The position numbers and the translations under genes are program-made. A stretch of 64,000 nt of DNA from Microbacterium terregens (GTDB taxonomy: Bacteria; Pseudomonadota; Alphaproteobacteria; Sphingomonadales; Sphingomonadaceae): positions 62,001 through 126,000 of the forward strand of contig NZ_BSEX01000004.1 in assembly GCF_027922045.1 (NCBI RefSeq), in the 5' to 3' direction. Shown here one piece after another: positions 1-8,169 of the stretch. The notes under the pieces were generated by a model. That model saw nothing but the letters and a program-made list of their open reading frames with translations. It was not told the origin of the DNA and did not search any database. How positions within the stretch are numbered: the first letter of the stretch is position 1; the number at the start of each line of letters is the position of its first letter.

Positions 1-156
1 TTCCCGGACGCGGTCGAGCGGGCGACCGGCCACCGGCCGGTCCTGCCTGCCCGCGTCGGCGACCTGTTCGAGCGCGAGGAGCGCTGCGATCGCCTGCCCG
101 CCACGTTCGAGGCGGTCACCGGCTACATCGCCGAACGCGCGGTGGCACGCGCGTGA
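1..156 (+). CDS. thrC: Threonine synthase, C-terminal end (partial)
   Basis: Only the last 51 codons are in the window; the frame is open from base 1 to the TGA at 154-156. The tail, with FPDAVERATG followed by VGDLFEREER, resembles the end of threonine synthase, the cytoplasmic PLP enzyme that makes threonine from O-phosphohomoserine. The catalytic part lies upstream of the window, so this call rests on the tail and on the neighbour: in sphingomonads thrC is often followed by a class I methyltransferase gene, as here. The stop overlaps the GTG start of that gene (GTGA), suggesting translational coupling. Confidence 0.7.
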   Translation, partial: FPDAVERATGHRPVLPARVGDLFEREERCDRLPATFEAVTGYIAERAVARA

Positions 157-1022
157 AGCTCATCAGCCTGATCGGCGAGCCCTGGCCCGACTATGGCCTC
201 GTGGACTCCGGGCATGGCCGCAAGCTGGAGCGCTACGGCCCCTATCGCTTCATCCGACCAGAGCCCCAGGCGATGTGGGCACCGGCCTCCCCGGACTGGG
301 ATGCGCACGGCGAGTTCGTGCCCGGCTCCGACGAGGAAGGCGGCGGCCGATGGCAGTTCGACAAGCCGGTACCGCGCGAAGGCTGGCCGCTCGCCTGGAA
401 CCAGGTCCGCTTCACCGCGCAGAACACGCCCTTCCGCCACCTCGGCTTCTTTCCCGACATGGCGCCGGTGTGGAGCTGGATGCGCGAGCAGCTGAGCGAC
501 GCGCAGGATCCGGAGTGCCTCAACCTGTTCGGCTACACCGGGGTCGGCACCCTCGCGCTCGCCTCGGCCGGCGCCCGCATGGTGCACGTCGACGCATCCA
601 AGAAGTCGGTCGAGGCCGCGCGTGGCAACGCCGTGCTCTCGGGCATGACCGACCTGCCCGTCCGCTGGCTGGTCGAGGACGCCAGCAAGTTCGTCGCGCG
701 CGAGGTGCGTCGCAACCGCCGCTACGACGGCATCCTGCTCGATCCGCCCAAATGGGGCCGCGGCCCCAATGGCGAGGTGTGGAAGCTGGAGGATCACCTC
801 CCGGGCCTCATCGCCGACTGCCGCCAGCTGCTCGACGAGAACTCGCGCTTCCTGTTCCTCACCGTCTACGCCGTGCGCATGTCCGCGCTGGCGATCGGCG
901 AACTGTTGCGCCAGACCCTGGCGGATCTGGGCGGCACCGTGGAATGCGGCGAGCTCGGCGTCCGCGAGGAAGCCCGCGGCCTGACGCTGCCGACGGCGAT
1001 TTTCGCGCGGTGGCGGCGGTAG
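153..1022 (+). CDS. Class I SAM-dependent methyltransferase (RlmI/RlmK-like)
   Basis: This 289-residue cytoplasmic protein has a Rossmann methyltransferase fold. The SAM-binding motif I is LFGYTGVGTLALASAG at about 125-140, motif II is VHVDAS near 144-149, and motif IV is LDPPKWGRG near 196-204. The DPPK motif and overall order resemble the rRNA cytosine/guanine methyltransferase branch (RlmI/RlmK, Methyltrans_SAM), but the N-terminal PUA domain of RlmI is absent, so the substrate is unproven; rRNA is the best guess. The GTG start overlaps the thrC stop, and no better start lies nearby. Confidence 0.8.
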   Translation: MKLISLIGEPWPDYGLVDSGHGRKLERYGPYRFIRPEPQAMWAPASPDWDAHGEFVPGSDEEGGGRWQFDKPVPREGWPLAWNQVRFTAQNTPFRHLGFFPDMAPVWSWMREQLSDAQDPECLNLFGYTGVGTLALASAGARMVHVDASKKSVEAARGNAVLSGMTDLPVRWLVEDASKFVAREVRRNRRYDGILLDPPKWGRGPNGEVWKLEDHLPGLIADCRQLLDENSRFLFLTVYAVRMSALAIGELLRQTLADLGGTVECGELGVREEARGLTLPTAIFARWRR

Positions 1023-1060
1023 CGGCTGGGTCACATCGACCGTAAACGCCCCAACCTAGT

Positions 1061-1182
1061 CTTTTCCCGTTCGTCTCGAGTAGCCGTCGAGCTTGTCGAG
1101 ACGGCATATCGAGAGACTGGCTGCGGCTCTCTCGATACGGGCTCTCGACAAGCTCGATCCCTACTCGAGACAAACGGAAGGG
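1061..1182. repeat. Large imperfect inverted repeat between convergent genes
   Basis: The left arm (about 1065-1119) and right arm (about 1123-1178) are near-complements. GTCTCGAGTAG at the left end answers CTACTCGAGAC at the right end, with CGAGCTTGTCGAGA against TCTCGACAAGCTCG inside. The arms flank a short centre with TATCGAGAGA and TCTCTCGATA. It fills the gap between the convergent methyltransferase and ccmB ends. It could fold into a long hairpin and act as a bidirectional terminator, but the sequence is typical of dispersed palindromic elements in sphingomonad genomes. Only one copy is in this window. Confidence 0.8.
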
Positions 1183-1200
1183 ATTGGGTACAGTCCCGCG

Positions 1201-1836
1201 CTATTCCCTCGCAAAGCGCAGCGCGGCGCCCGCGACGAACGGCGCGCCGGCCAGCAGCAGCAGGCTGGTGGCCGCGACGAGCTTGAGGCCGGAACTGCCG
1301 CCCTCCAGCGCGCCGGCGCCGAACACCAGCAGGGGGAGCGCGAAGGGCAGCATCACCATGCCGGCCACCGCGCCGGCGCCGCGCAGGCCGGCGACCAGCG
1401 CGGCGGTTGCGACGGCCAATGCAGCCAAGCCCGGGGTGCCGAGCAGAAGCCCCAGTTGCAGCCTCAACAGCACGTCCGCCGGCATCTCCAGCAGCGCTGC
1501 GCTGAGCGCCGCCGCCAGCATCACGGCGGGTCCGAAGCCGATCCAATGGCCTAGGATCTTGGCCAGCGCGACACCCGCACCGGACAGTCCTCGGACCGCG
1601 AACTGGTCGATTACGCCCGATTCGAGGTCCGGCAGCACCAGCCGTTCGACCGGCAGCAGCGCAGCGAGCAGCGCGGTCGCCCACACCACCCCGCCGCCGA
1701 TCCGCGCGAGCAGCTTCGCGTCCGGGCCGATCGCGAACGGGAACAGCGTCGCCACCAGCAGGAAGAAGGCGAGCGTCAGCATCAGCCCGCCGCCGCTCCA
1801 GGCGCGACGCAGCTCGCGCAGCACGATCGCGATCAT
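1201..1836 (-). CDS. ccmB: Heme exporter permease CcmB
   Basis: This 211-residue inner-membrane protein has about six hydrophobic segments and begins with a short cytoplasmic MIAIVLRELRRAW stretch. Length, hydropathy and the LPDLESGVIDQFAVRGLS region fit CcmB, the membrane subunit of the CcmABCD system that provides heme to CcmE for cytochrome c maturation in the periplasm. Its ATG overlaps the ccmA stop by four bases, so the two are cotranscribed. The remaining ccm genes are not in the window. Confidence 0.92.
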   Translation of the reverse strand: MIAIVLRELRRAWSGGGLMLTLAFFLLVATLFPFAIGPDAKLLARIGGGVVWATALLAALLPVERLVLPDLESGVIDQFAVRGLSGAGVALAKILGHWIGFGPAVMLAAALSAALLEMPADVLLRLQLGLLLGTPGLAALAVATAALVAGLRGAGAVAGMVMLPFALPLLVFGAGALEGGSSGLKLVAATSLLLLAGAPFVAGAALRFARE

Positions 1837-2417
1837 GCCGCCGGCTCCAGCGGCAGCACGCGGGCGTCGGGCAGCGCCACCGGCACATGGCTCGCCACCA
1901 GAACGATGCCGCCCCCCGCGCGGTGCCGTGCCACCAGATCCTCCAGCAGGGTGGTCGAGGCGGCGTCGAGGCCGTTGACCGGCTCGTCCAGCAGCCAGAT
2001 GGCGGCACCGCCCGCGACCACCCGCGCCAGCGCCGCGCGCCTACGCTGGCCGGTCGACAGCATCCGCACCGGTACTTCCGCGAGCGCCCCGAGCCCCACT
2101 GCCTCCAGTGCGTCCGGCACCCGCCCGCGCGCGCCATCGAGCGCCGCCCAGAAGCCGATGGCGTCGGCGAGCGTGCGTTCCGGATCAAGTGCGGCGGCCT
2201 CCGCCAGCAGCGCCGGCGCGCCGCTCGCCTCGACCCGGCCCGCGGCGGGGGCGAGCAGGCCGGCGGCGATGCGGATCAGGCTGGACTTGCCGACGCCGTT
2301 GGGGCCAGTCACCAGCGCCGCCTCCCCAGGGCCCAGCGCAAGGCTGAACCCTTTGAACAACAGCCGCCCGCCACGGATGCAGGCAACGTCGTCCAGCACG
2401 AGCGCCGCCGTGCTCAC
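1833..2417 (-). CDS. ccmA: Heme exporter ATP-binding protein CcmA
   Basis: This 194-residue ABC ATPase has Walker A GPNGVGKS at 38-45, a signature LSTGQRRR near 121-128 and Walker B IWLLDEP shortly after. The short length and pairing with ccmB identify CcmA, which energises the CcmABC complex in cytochrome c biogenesis. It overlaps the upstream zincin gene and the downstream ccmB gene by four bases each, forming a tight three-gene operon read leftwards. Confidence 0.93.
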   Translation of the reverse strand: MSTAALVLDDVACIRGGRLLFKGFSLALGPGEAALVTGPNGVGKSSLIRIAAGLLAPAAGRVEASGAPALLAEAAALDPERTLADAIGFWAALDGARGRVPDALEAVGLGALAEVPVRMLSTGQRRRAALARVVAGGAAIWLLDEPVNGLDAASTTLLEDLVARHRAGGGIVLVASHVPVALPDARVLPLEPAA

Positions 2418-2824
2418 GCGCCCGCGGCTTCCTCCAGCGCGTGCATGTCGGCATCGGACAGGCCGAAATGGTGTCCCACCTCATGCACCACGACATGGGT
2501 GATGAGCGCTTCCAGCGAGACGTCGGTCTCGACCCACTCGTCGAGCAAGGCGCGGCGATAGAGGTGGATGCGGTCGGGCATGGCAGCGCCGGTCCAGGCC
2601 GATTTCTCGCCCACCGGCAGCCCGTGGTAGAGGCCGGTCAGCGCGAACGGATCCTCGATGCCCATCGCGTCCAGCGTCTCGTCGTCCGCGAACTCCTCGA
2701 CCAGCAGCACCACGTCCTTCAGATGCTCGGCAAAGGGCTCCGGGATGCGGGCGAGCGCGGCGCGGGCCAGCGCCTCGATGCGGGCGGCGTCGGGGGCGAA
2801 CTGCAAAGGCGCTTGCTCGGACAT
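2414..2824 (-). CDS. Zincin-like metallopeptidase family protein (DUF1025/MtfA-unrelated small type)
   Basis: This 136-residue protein has a metallopeptidase motif HEVGHHFGLSD at about 114-124, matching HExxHxxGxxD with two His and a possible third Asp ligand for zinc. It has no signal peptide, so it should be cytoplasmic. Small proteins of this type lie next to ccmA in many alphaproteobacteria, but their substrate is unknown. I chose the ATG at 2824 (MSEQAP); an ATG four codons upstream at 2836 is also possible. It is the first gene of the operon with ccmA and ccmB and is divergent from the pterin dehydratase gene, only 47 bases away. Confidence 0.8.
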   Translation of the reverse strand: MSEQAPLQFAPDAARIEALARAALARIPEPFAEHLKDVVLLVEEFADDETLDAMGIEDPFALTGLYHGLPVGEKSAWTGAAMPDRIHLYRRALLDEWVETDVSLEALITHVVVHEVGHHFGLSDADMHALEEAAGA

Positions 2825-2871
2825 GGCTTCGTCCATAGGCCTTGCCGGCGAGGCCGCACAAGGAGGGTCGA

Positions 2872-3159
2872 ATGGAGCTGTTGAACGAGGCGGAGCGCGC
2901 CGATGCGCTCGACGGACTGCCGGACTGGGACCATGACGACGCGCGGGACGCAATCACGCGCAGCTTCACCTTCGACAATTTCAGCCAGGCCTTTGCCTTC
3001 ATGACCCAGGTGGCGCTGCTGGCGGAAAAGGCCAATCACCACCCGGAATGGTCGAACGTGTGGAACCGCGTGGACATTCTCCTGACCACGCATGACGCGG
3101 GCGGGCTGTCGTACCGCGACATCGACATGGCCCAGGCGATCGACGCCCTGGTGGAATAA
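2872..3159 (+). CDS. 4a-hydroxytetrahydrobiopterin dehydratase (pterin-4a-carbinolamine dehydratase)
   Basis: This 95-residue cytoplasmic protein has the family's conserved NHHPEW motif near the middle and the [20 protein letters not shown] tail of the DCoH/PCD fold. The enzyme dehydrates 4a-hydroxytetrahydropterin so that the pterin cofactor of aromatic hydroxylases can be recycled. The ATG at 2872 is preceded by a good AGGAGGG ribosome-binding site. No aromatic amino-acid hydroxylase is nearby. Confidence 0.92.
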   Translation: MELLNEAERADALDGLPDWDHDDARDAITRSFTFDNFSQAFAFMTQVALLAEKANHHPEWSNVWNRVDILLTTHDAGGLSYRDIDMAQAIDALVE

Positions 3160-3194
3160 AGGACCCTCTGGCGTCCCCGCCCGTTGGACGGGCG

Positions 3195-4328
3195 ATGCCG
3201 AACCGATCCGACCGCCCGATGCGGCTGGGCTTCCCCGTCAAGGTGATGGGCAAGCCCGAGCTCAAGAGCAACGACACCCGCCGCTGGCAGGCGGGTCCGC
3301 ACCTGAAATGCTCGCTCGAGCATGTCGACCGCGTGCTCGACTATTGCGCCGCCAAGGGCATCTCCATGTACCGGCTGTCGTCGGACCTGGCGCCCTATGC
3401 CACCCATCCGGACATGCCGCAGTTCCACGCCATGGTGGCGGAAAGCGATGCGGAGCTCGCCGCATTCGGTGCCAAGGCGCGGTCGCTCGACATGCGACTG
3501 TCCTTCCACCCGTCGCAATATATCCTGCTCAACAGCCCGAACCCGGAGCTGACCGCCAAGAGCATCCAGGATCTCGCCAGCCAGTCGGAAATGCTCGACC
3601 GCATGGGGCTGGACGACGAGGCGGTGGTCATCACCCATGTTGGTGGCGTGTATGACGATCGCGAGGCGGCGCGCGCCCGCTGGATCGACGGCTGGGAGCA
3701 ATGCCCGGAGCATGTCCGCCGCCGGCTGGTGCTCGAAAACGACGACCTCCGCTTCTCGGCCGCCGACGTGCTGTGGATCCATGCGCGCACCGGCGTCCGG
3801 CTGATCTTCGACTATCAGCACTTCTGGTGCCTCAACCCGGAAGGGCTGGACCTGCGCGAGACGCTGGAGCGTTTCATGGCGAGCTGGCCCGAGGGCGTGC
3901 GCCCCAAGATCCACTTTTCGTCGCCGCGCACCGAGATGCGTGAGGTGAAGCAGAAGATCACGCCCGCCAAGCGCGGCAAGGCGGCCAAGGACGAGGTCAC
4001 CAAGGCGCCGGTGAAACCGAATGCACGCGTGAAGACGGTGCTGCGCCCGCCGGTGTGGACGGGCCATGCCGACTTCACCAACCCGTTCGAATTCGCGACC
4101 TTCATGCGCACCGCAGAGGGGCTCACCTTCGACGTGATGCTGGAGGGCAAGTCCAAGGACCTCGCCCTCATCAAGCTGCGCGGCGACCTGCTGCGCTACG
4201 CGCCCGACGTGGCGGCTAGGTTCGGCATCCATGCCGAGGACGCCGCCGCGCTCGCCGCCGACGATGCCGCGCTGGAGAACGGCGTCGATGCGGAGGATGC
4301 GCCCGACGTGGACGAAGGCGCCGCCTGA
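3195..4328 (+). CDS. uvsE: UV damage endonuclease UvsE/UvdE
   Basis: This 377-residue TIM-barrel endonuclease of the UvdE family incises DNA 5' to UV photoproducts in an alternative excision route. Family signatures are MRLGFPVKVMG at the start, YRLSSDLAP near 57-65, the metal-site stretch LSFHPSQYILL near 101-111, THVGGVYDD, and LVLENDDLRFS with its metal-binding Glu and Asp. A Lys-rich stretch at about 253-285 (KITPAKRGKAAKDE and onwards) interrupts the C-terminal half, and an acidic Ala-rich tail follows. The start may instead be the ATG at 3219. It lies between pterin dehydratase and a DUF4126 gene. Confidence 0.9.
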   Translation: MPNRSDRPMRLGFPVKVMGKPELKSNDTRRWQAGPHLKCSLEHVDRVLDYCAAKGISMYRLSSDLAPYATHPDMPQFHAMVAESDAELAAFGAKARSLDMRLSFHPSQYILLNSPNPELTAKSIQDLASQSEMLDRMGLDDEAVVITHVGGVYDDREAARARWIDGWEQCPEHVRRRLVLENDDLRFSAADVLWIHARTGVRLIFDYQHFWCLNPEGLDLRETLERFMASWPEGVRPKIHFSSPRTEMREVKQKITPAKRGKAAKDEVTKAPVKPNARVKTVLRPPVWTGHADFTNPFEFATFMRTAEGLTFDVMLEGKSKDLALIKLRGDLLRYAPDVAARFGIHAEDAAALAADDAALENGVDAEDAPDVDEGAA

Positions 4329-4388
4329 TCCCCGGGGATACCCGGCGCCCTCCGCTCGTTGCCTTCCAGACCATTCCAGGAGACCCGC

Positions 4389-4829
4389 ATGCTTCGCTCC
4401 CTCCTCATCGGCCTCGTCGCAGGCCAGCGCGCCATGACCCCGCTCGCGCTCGTCGCGGGCGCCGCCCGGCGCGACCGCCTGCCAAAGGATGCGCCGGCCC
4501 GCGATCTGCTCGCCCATCCGCTGGTCGCGGGCGGTGCGGTGGCACTCGCTGCGGCGGAGATGGCGGGCGACAAGATGCGCACCGCACCCGACCGCACAGT
4601 CGTGCCGGGCCTGATCGCGCGCACTGCGACCGCAGCCTTCGCCGGTGCCGCTCTGGCCCCTGCCGAGCAGCGCAAGGCTGCCGCGGTGCTGGCCGCGGCG
4701 ACCGCAATCGCCGCCTCGTACGTGGGCTTGTCGCTGCGCATGCGGGCGCTGCGCCGCTACGGCCAGGACAAGAGCGGCTTCGTCGAGGACGCGCTGGTCC
4801 TGGGCAGCGGATTGGCCATCACGCGCTGA
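4389..4829 (+). CDS. DUF4126-like small membrane protein
   Basis: This 146-residue Ala-rich protein has an N-terminal MLRSLLIGLVAGQRAMTPLA segment and two or three further hydrophobic stretches, consistent with an inner-membrane protein of the DUF4126 type. Function is unknown. The ATG at 4389 has an AGGAG site eight bases upstream. It follows uvsE by 60 bases on the same strand and could be cotranscribed. Confidence 0.7.
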   Translation: MLRSLLIGLVAGQRAMTPLALVAGAARRDRLPKDAPARDLLAHPLVAGGAVALAAAEMAGDKMRTAPDRTVVPGLIARTATAAFAGAALAPAEQRKAAAVLAAATAIAASYVGLSLRMRALRRYGQDKSGFVEDALVLGSGLAITR

Positions 4830-4840
4830 CGCGGCCACCA

Positions 4841-4920
4841 TCGTGCTCCTGCGGAGGCAGGAGCCCAGGGCCACAAGCGCTGCGTTCCGTAACCCTGGAC
4901 CCCGGCCTCCGCCGGGGTAC
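4841..4920. repeat. Dispersed palindromic repeat, copy A
   Basis: It starts with the hairpin CTCCTGCGGAGGCAGGAG, followed by CCCAGGG, a short centre with AAGCGCTG, CCCTGG, and a second hairpin CCCCGGCCTCCGCCGGGG. The same unit recurs at 13078, 18055 and 25739. It fills the space between the convergent DUF4126 and Mfd-family genes and could terminate transcription both ways. Confidence 0.85.
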
Positions 4921-4926
4921 GGGGCG

Positions 4927-7900
4927 TCAGCCGTCCCCCACCTCGCCCAGCAGCGCCTGCACCCGGTCCGCGCGCGCGGCCGCATCCTCGATGCGCTCGG
5001 CCAGCACGTAACGCTCACCCTTTGCCTCCAGCCCCGCGGCCTTCAGCTTCGCCTTGCCGTAGGGCGTGAGCGCGATTCCGCCCGGCCCGGCATCGACCCG
5101 CGCGACTTCCGCCACCCGCGCCAGCTGGCGGATGCGCGCCACCGTCATCAGCCGCTGGGCGTCTTCCGGCAATTCGCCGAAGCGGTCCTCCAGTTCCTCC
5201 TCGAACCCGTCGAGCGCCGCCTCGTCGCCCAGCCGCGCAAGCCGGGCATAGAGGGTCAGCCGCACCTCGGCTTCAGGGATCCAGCCCTCCGGCAAGCGAC
5301 CCTCGATTCCCAGGTTCAGCTCCGGGGTCCACACCGTCACCTCCTCCCCGCGCGCCGATCGCAGCGCGAGGCCGAGCAGATGCTGGTAGAGATCGACGCC
5401 GATCAGCTTCATGTGCCCGGCCTGCGCCTCGCCCATCAGATCGCCGGCGCCGCGCATGTCGAGGTCGCGGGCGGAGATCGCAAATCCCGCACCCAGCCGG
5501 TCGAACGCCTGCAAGGTCCGCAGTCGCTTCAACGTGGACTCGGCGATCTCGGCACCGGCTTCGGTCATCAACAGCACCTGCCCGCGGCGGCCGCCACGTC
5601 CGACGCGGCCGCGCAGCTGGTGGAGCTGGCTCAACCCGAAGCGGTCCGCGTGGTGGACGATCATCGTGTTGGCGCGCGGCACGTCCAGCCCAGCCTCGAT
5701 GATGTTGGTGGCGAGCAGCACGTCGCCCGCGCCATTGGCAAAGGCGACCATCGCCTCGTCGATCTCGGCCGCAGGCATCTTGCCATGCGCGGTGACCAGC
5801 CGCAGCTCCGGCACCAGCTTCTTCAGCTCCGCCTCCAGCGGTGCCATGTCCTCGATCCGCGGCACCACCACGAAGCTCTGCCCGCCGCGACCCTTTTCGC
5901 GCAGTAGCGCGCTGCGCACCGTCACGGGATCGAAGCTGGCGATGGCGGTGCGGATCGGCTGGCGGCGCGCCGGCGGCGTCGCGAGGATCGACAGCTGCTG
6001 CAGGCCGACCAGCGCAGTCTGCAGCGTGCGCGGGATCGGCGTCGCCGACAGTGCCATGACGTGCCCCGCACCCAGGTCGCGCAGCTTGGCCTTGTCGGCC
6101 GCGCCGAAGCGCTGCTCCTCGTCGATCACCACCAGCGCAAGGTCGTGGTACTCCACTCCGGCGCCCGCCACCGCACCGGTGCCGATCACCACCCGGATCG
6201 AGCCGTCGGCAAGGCCGGCCTTGACCTCTCTCTTCTCCGCCTCGCTCGACAGGCGGGAGAGGCCGGCGACGGCGATACCGGTGCCTTCGAAGCGCTTCTG
6301 AAAGGTCTCCAGGTGCTGGCGGACCAGCACGGTGGTGGGTGCCGCGATCGCCACCTGGCGGCCGGCGAGCGCGACCATCGCAGCCGCGCGCAGGGCCACC
6401 TCGGTCTTGCCATAGCCGACGTCGCCGATCACCAGCCGGTCCATCGGCTTGCCCGAGGCGAGGTCGTCGCGCACGGCCGCGATCGCCCGCGCCTGATCCG
6501 GCGTCTCGGTAAAGGCGAAGCCGGCGGCGAAGCGCTCGTACGCAGCCGGGTCCGGCTCGATCGGATCGGTGGTGCGCGCGTCGCGCTCGGCGGCCAGGGC
6601 GGCGAGGCCCTTGGCGCTCTCCGCCACCGCCGCATCGATCGCGCCGCGCCGCTTCTCCCAGCTCGATCCGTCGAGCGAGTCGAGCGTCACCGAGTCGGCG
6701 TCGGCGCCGTAGCGCCAGATGCGGTCAGCCTCGGCGACCGGCACCAGCCGGCGGCCTTCGCGCGCATAGCCGAGCATGATCGCGTCCCCGCCATGCTCAC
6801 CCGGCAGCGTCTCCAACCCCATCACGGTCCCGATACCGAAGTCCTCGTGCACCACCACGTCGCCGATGCGCAGTTCGCCGGCACCCGCAAACAGCGGGTC
6901 GATCGCGGCAACCGCGCTGTCCTCTGCCAGCGCGCGTCCGCCGAGCAGGTCGGACGCGGCGACCACCGCCAGTCCTTCGACGCGGAACCCGCGCTCGATC
7001 GGCGCGACCAGGGTCGCGACCGTACCAGGTCCGAGCGCCCGCGCAGCCTGCCAGCTGGCGACCTCCTGCGGCTCGGTCTTGAGCAGCTTCCTCACCCGCG
7101 CGCCCAGGAAGCGCAGGTCGCGGCGCGATCCGACCAGCAGCAGCGCGCCATCCTCCAATGCGGCGCGGCCGAACCGCGCAAAGCCGCGCGAGGGCTGGCG
7201 CTGCTCGACGAAGCGCGGCGGCACTTCCCCGCCCTCCGGCAGGGCGAGCGTATCGGCCTTGGCCAACTGCGCGTTCCAATCGCTGTCGGACACGACGCCG
7301 GCGTTTGCGCGACGACGCTTGGCGCCGTCTTCGGCCAGCGCCAGGAAGCGTTTCCGACGCTTCTCGGCGCCGGGATCGCTGGCAATCGCGACCGGGGGCA
7401 AGTGCGCGAACAGCGATACGCCTGCCGCACCCTCCCCGACCCCGGGCTCCATGGCCCGGCCGATCTCGATGGTGTCCAGCGTCTCTTCGGAGCGCTGGGT
7501 CGCGGGATCATAGCCGCGGATCGCGGCGATCCGTCCCTCCACCACCTCGATCCGCACCGGGCGCGGGGCGTCCGCGGGGAAGATGTCGACCACGCCGCCC
7601 CGCACCGCGACCTCGCCGGGCTCGTCCACCCGATCGTCGGTGAAGTAGCCGATCGCCTCCGCCTCGGCCCGGAAGGGCTCCGGATCGAGTTCGTCGCCGA
7701 CCGCAAGCGCCGGCGGCGCCGCATCGAAGCTTTCCACCGGCGGCAGCAGCGGCACGGTCGCCTCCGCCGTGGTGATGCAGGCGAGCCGCGGCCGCTTGGC
7801 GTCCCCCGCCAGCAGCCGCAGCCGGCGGAGTGCTCCGACCCGGCGCCCCACATTGGCGGCGGAGGGCGGCGCATCGTCGCCCGGGATCGCGTCGCTCGAC

Positions 7901-8064
7901 GGCAGGTGCACCACCGCCGCGTCGGGAGCGAGGGCGGCCAGCGCCGCGGCAATGCGTTCGGCGCGCTGCTCGTCGGCCGCGATGAACAGCAGGTCCTGGT
8001 TCGCAACTGCGTCCGCCAGGGCAGCGGCAAGCGCCCCATAGGGCATGGGATCGGCGGTCGGCAT
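4927..8064 (-). CDS. Mfd-family ATP-dependent translocase (transcription-repair coupling factor or paralogue)
   Basis: This 1045-residue protein has the Mfd domain order. A UvrB-like N-terminal region ends near RGGVVDIFPADAPRPV. A CarD-type RNA-polymerase interaction domain follows at about 398-450 (IGDVVVHEDFGIGTV). Then come a RecG-like SF2 helicase with Walker A GDVGYGKTE near 546-554, DEEQRFG near 648, SATPIPRTL and GRVGRGG near 821, and a C-terminal TRCF domain. Mfd removes stalled RNA polymerase and recruits UvrA. It is about 100 residues shorter than E. coli Mfd and not in a recG-sdhE neighbourhood, so it may be a second, Mfd-like copy rather than the housekeeping one. The DNA and ATP motors look intact. 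Confidence 0.8.
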   Translation of the reverse strand: MPTADPMPYGALAAALADAVANQDLLFIAADEQRAERIAAALAALAPDAAVVHLPSSDAIPGDDAPPSAANVGRRVGALRRLRLLAGDAKRPRLACITTAEATVPLLPPVESFDAAPPALAVGDELDPEPFRAEAEAIGYFTDDRVDEPGEVAVRGGVVDIFPADAPRPVRIEVVEGRIAAIRGYDPATQRSEETLDTIEIGRAMEPGVGEGAAGVSLFAHLPPVAIASDPGAEKRRKRFLALAEDGAKRRRANAGVVSDSDWNAQLAKADTLALPEGGEVPPRFVEQRQPSRGFARFGRAALEDGALLLVGSRRDLRFLGARVRKLLKTEPQEVASWQAARALGPGTVATLVAPIERGFRVEGLAVVAASDLLGGRALAEDSAVAAIDPLFAGAGELRIGDVVVHEDFGIGTVMGLETLPGEHGGDAIMLGYAREGRRLVPVAEADRIWRYGADADSVTLDSLDGSSWEKRRGAIDAAVAESAKGLAALAAERDARTTDPIEPDPAAYERFAAGFAFTETPDQARAIAAVRDDLASGKPMDRLVIGDVGYGKTEVALRAAAMVALAGRQVAIAAPTTVLVRQHLETFQKRFEGTGIAVAGLSRLSSEAEKREVKAGLADGSIRVVIGTGAVAGAGVEYHDLALVVIDEEQRFGAADKAKLRDLGAGHVMALSATPIPRTLQTALVGLQQLSILATPPARRQPIRTAIASFDPVTVRSALLREKGRGGQSFVVVPRIEDMAPLEAELKKLVPELRLVTAHGKMPAAEIDEAMVAFANGAGDVLLATNIIEAGLDVPRANTMIVHHADRFGLSQLHQLRGRVGRGGRRGQVLLMTEAGAEIAESTLKRLRTLQAFDRLGAGFAISARDLDMRGAGDLMGEAQAGHMKLIGVDLYQHLLGLALRSARGEEVTVWTPELNLGIEGRLPEGWIPEAEVRLTLYARLARLGDEAALDGFEEELEDRFGELPEDAQRLMTVARIRQLARVAEVARVDAGPGGIALTPYGKAKLKAAGLEAKGERYVLAERIEDAAARADRVQALLGEVGDG

Positions 8065-8169
8065 CAGGCGGCGCCACCGGCGCGCACGGGCAATGGGTGC
8101 ATCGGGAACTCCAGCACGCCGGGCGGCGCGTGCGGGTTCAAACGAGCGCAGCCCAGCCGCGTTCCTTGG

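Noticed and set aside
3036..5018. A 660-residue minus-strand frame opposite uvsE and the DUF4126 gene
   Set aside because: It crosses two recognised genes and a palindromic repeat and has no domain signature.
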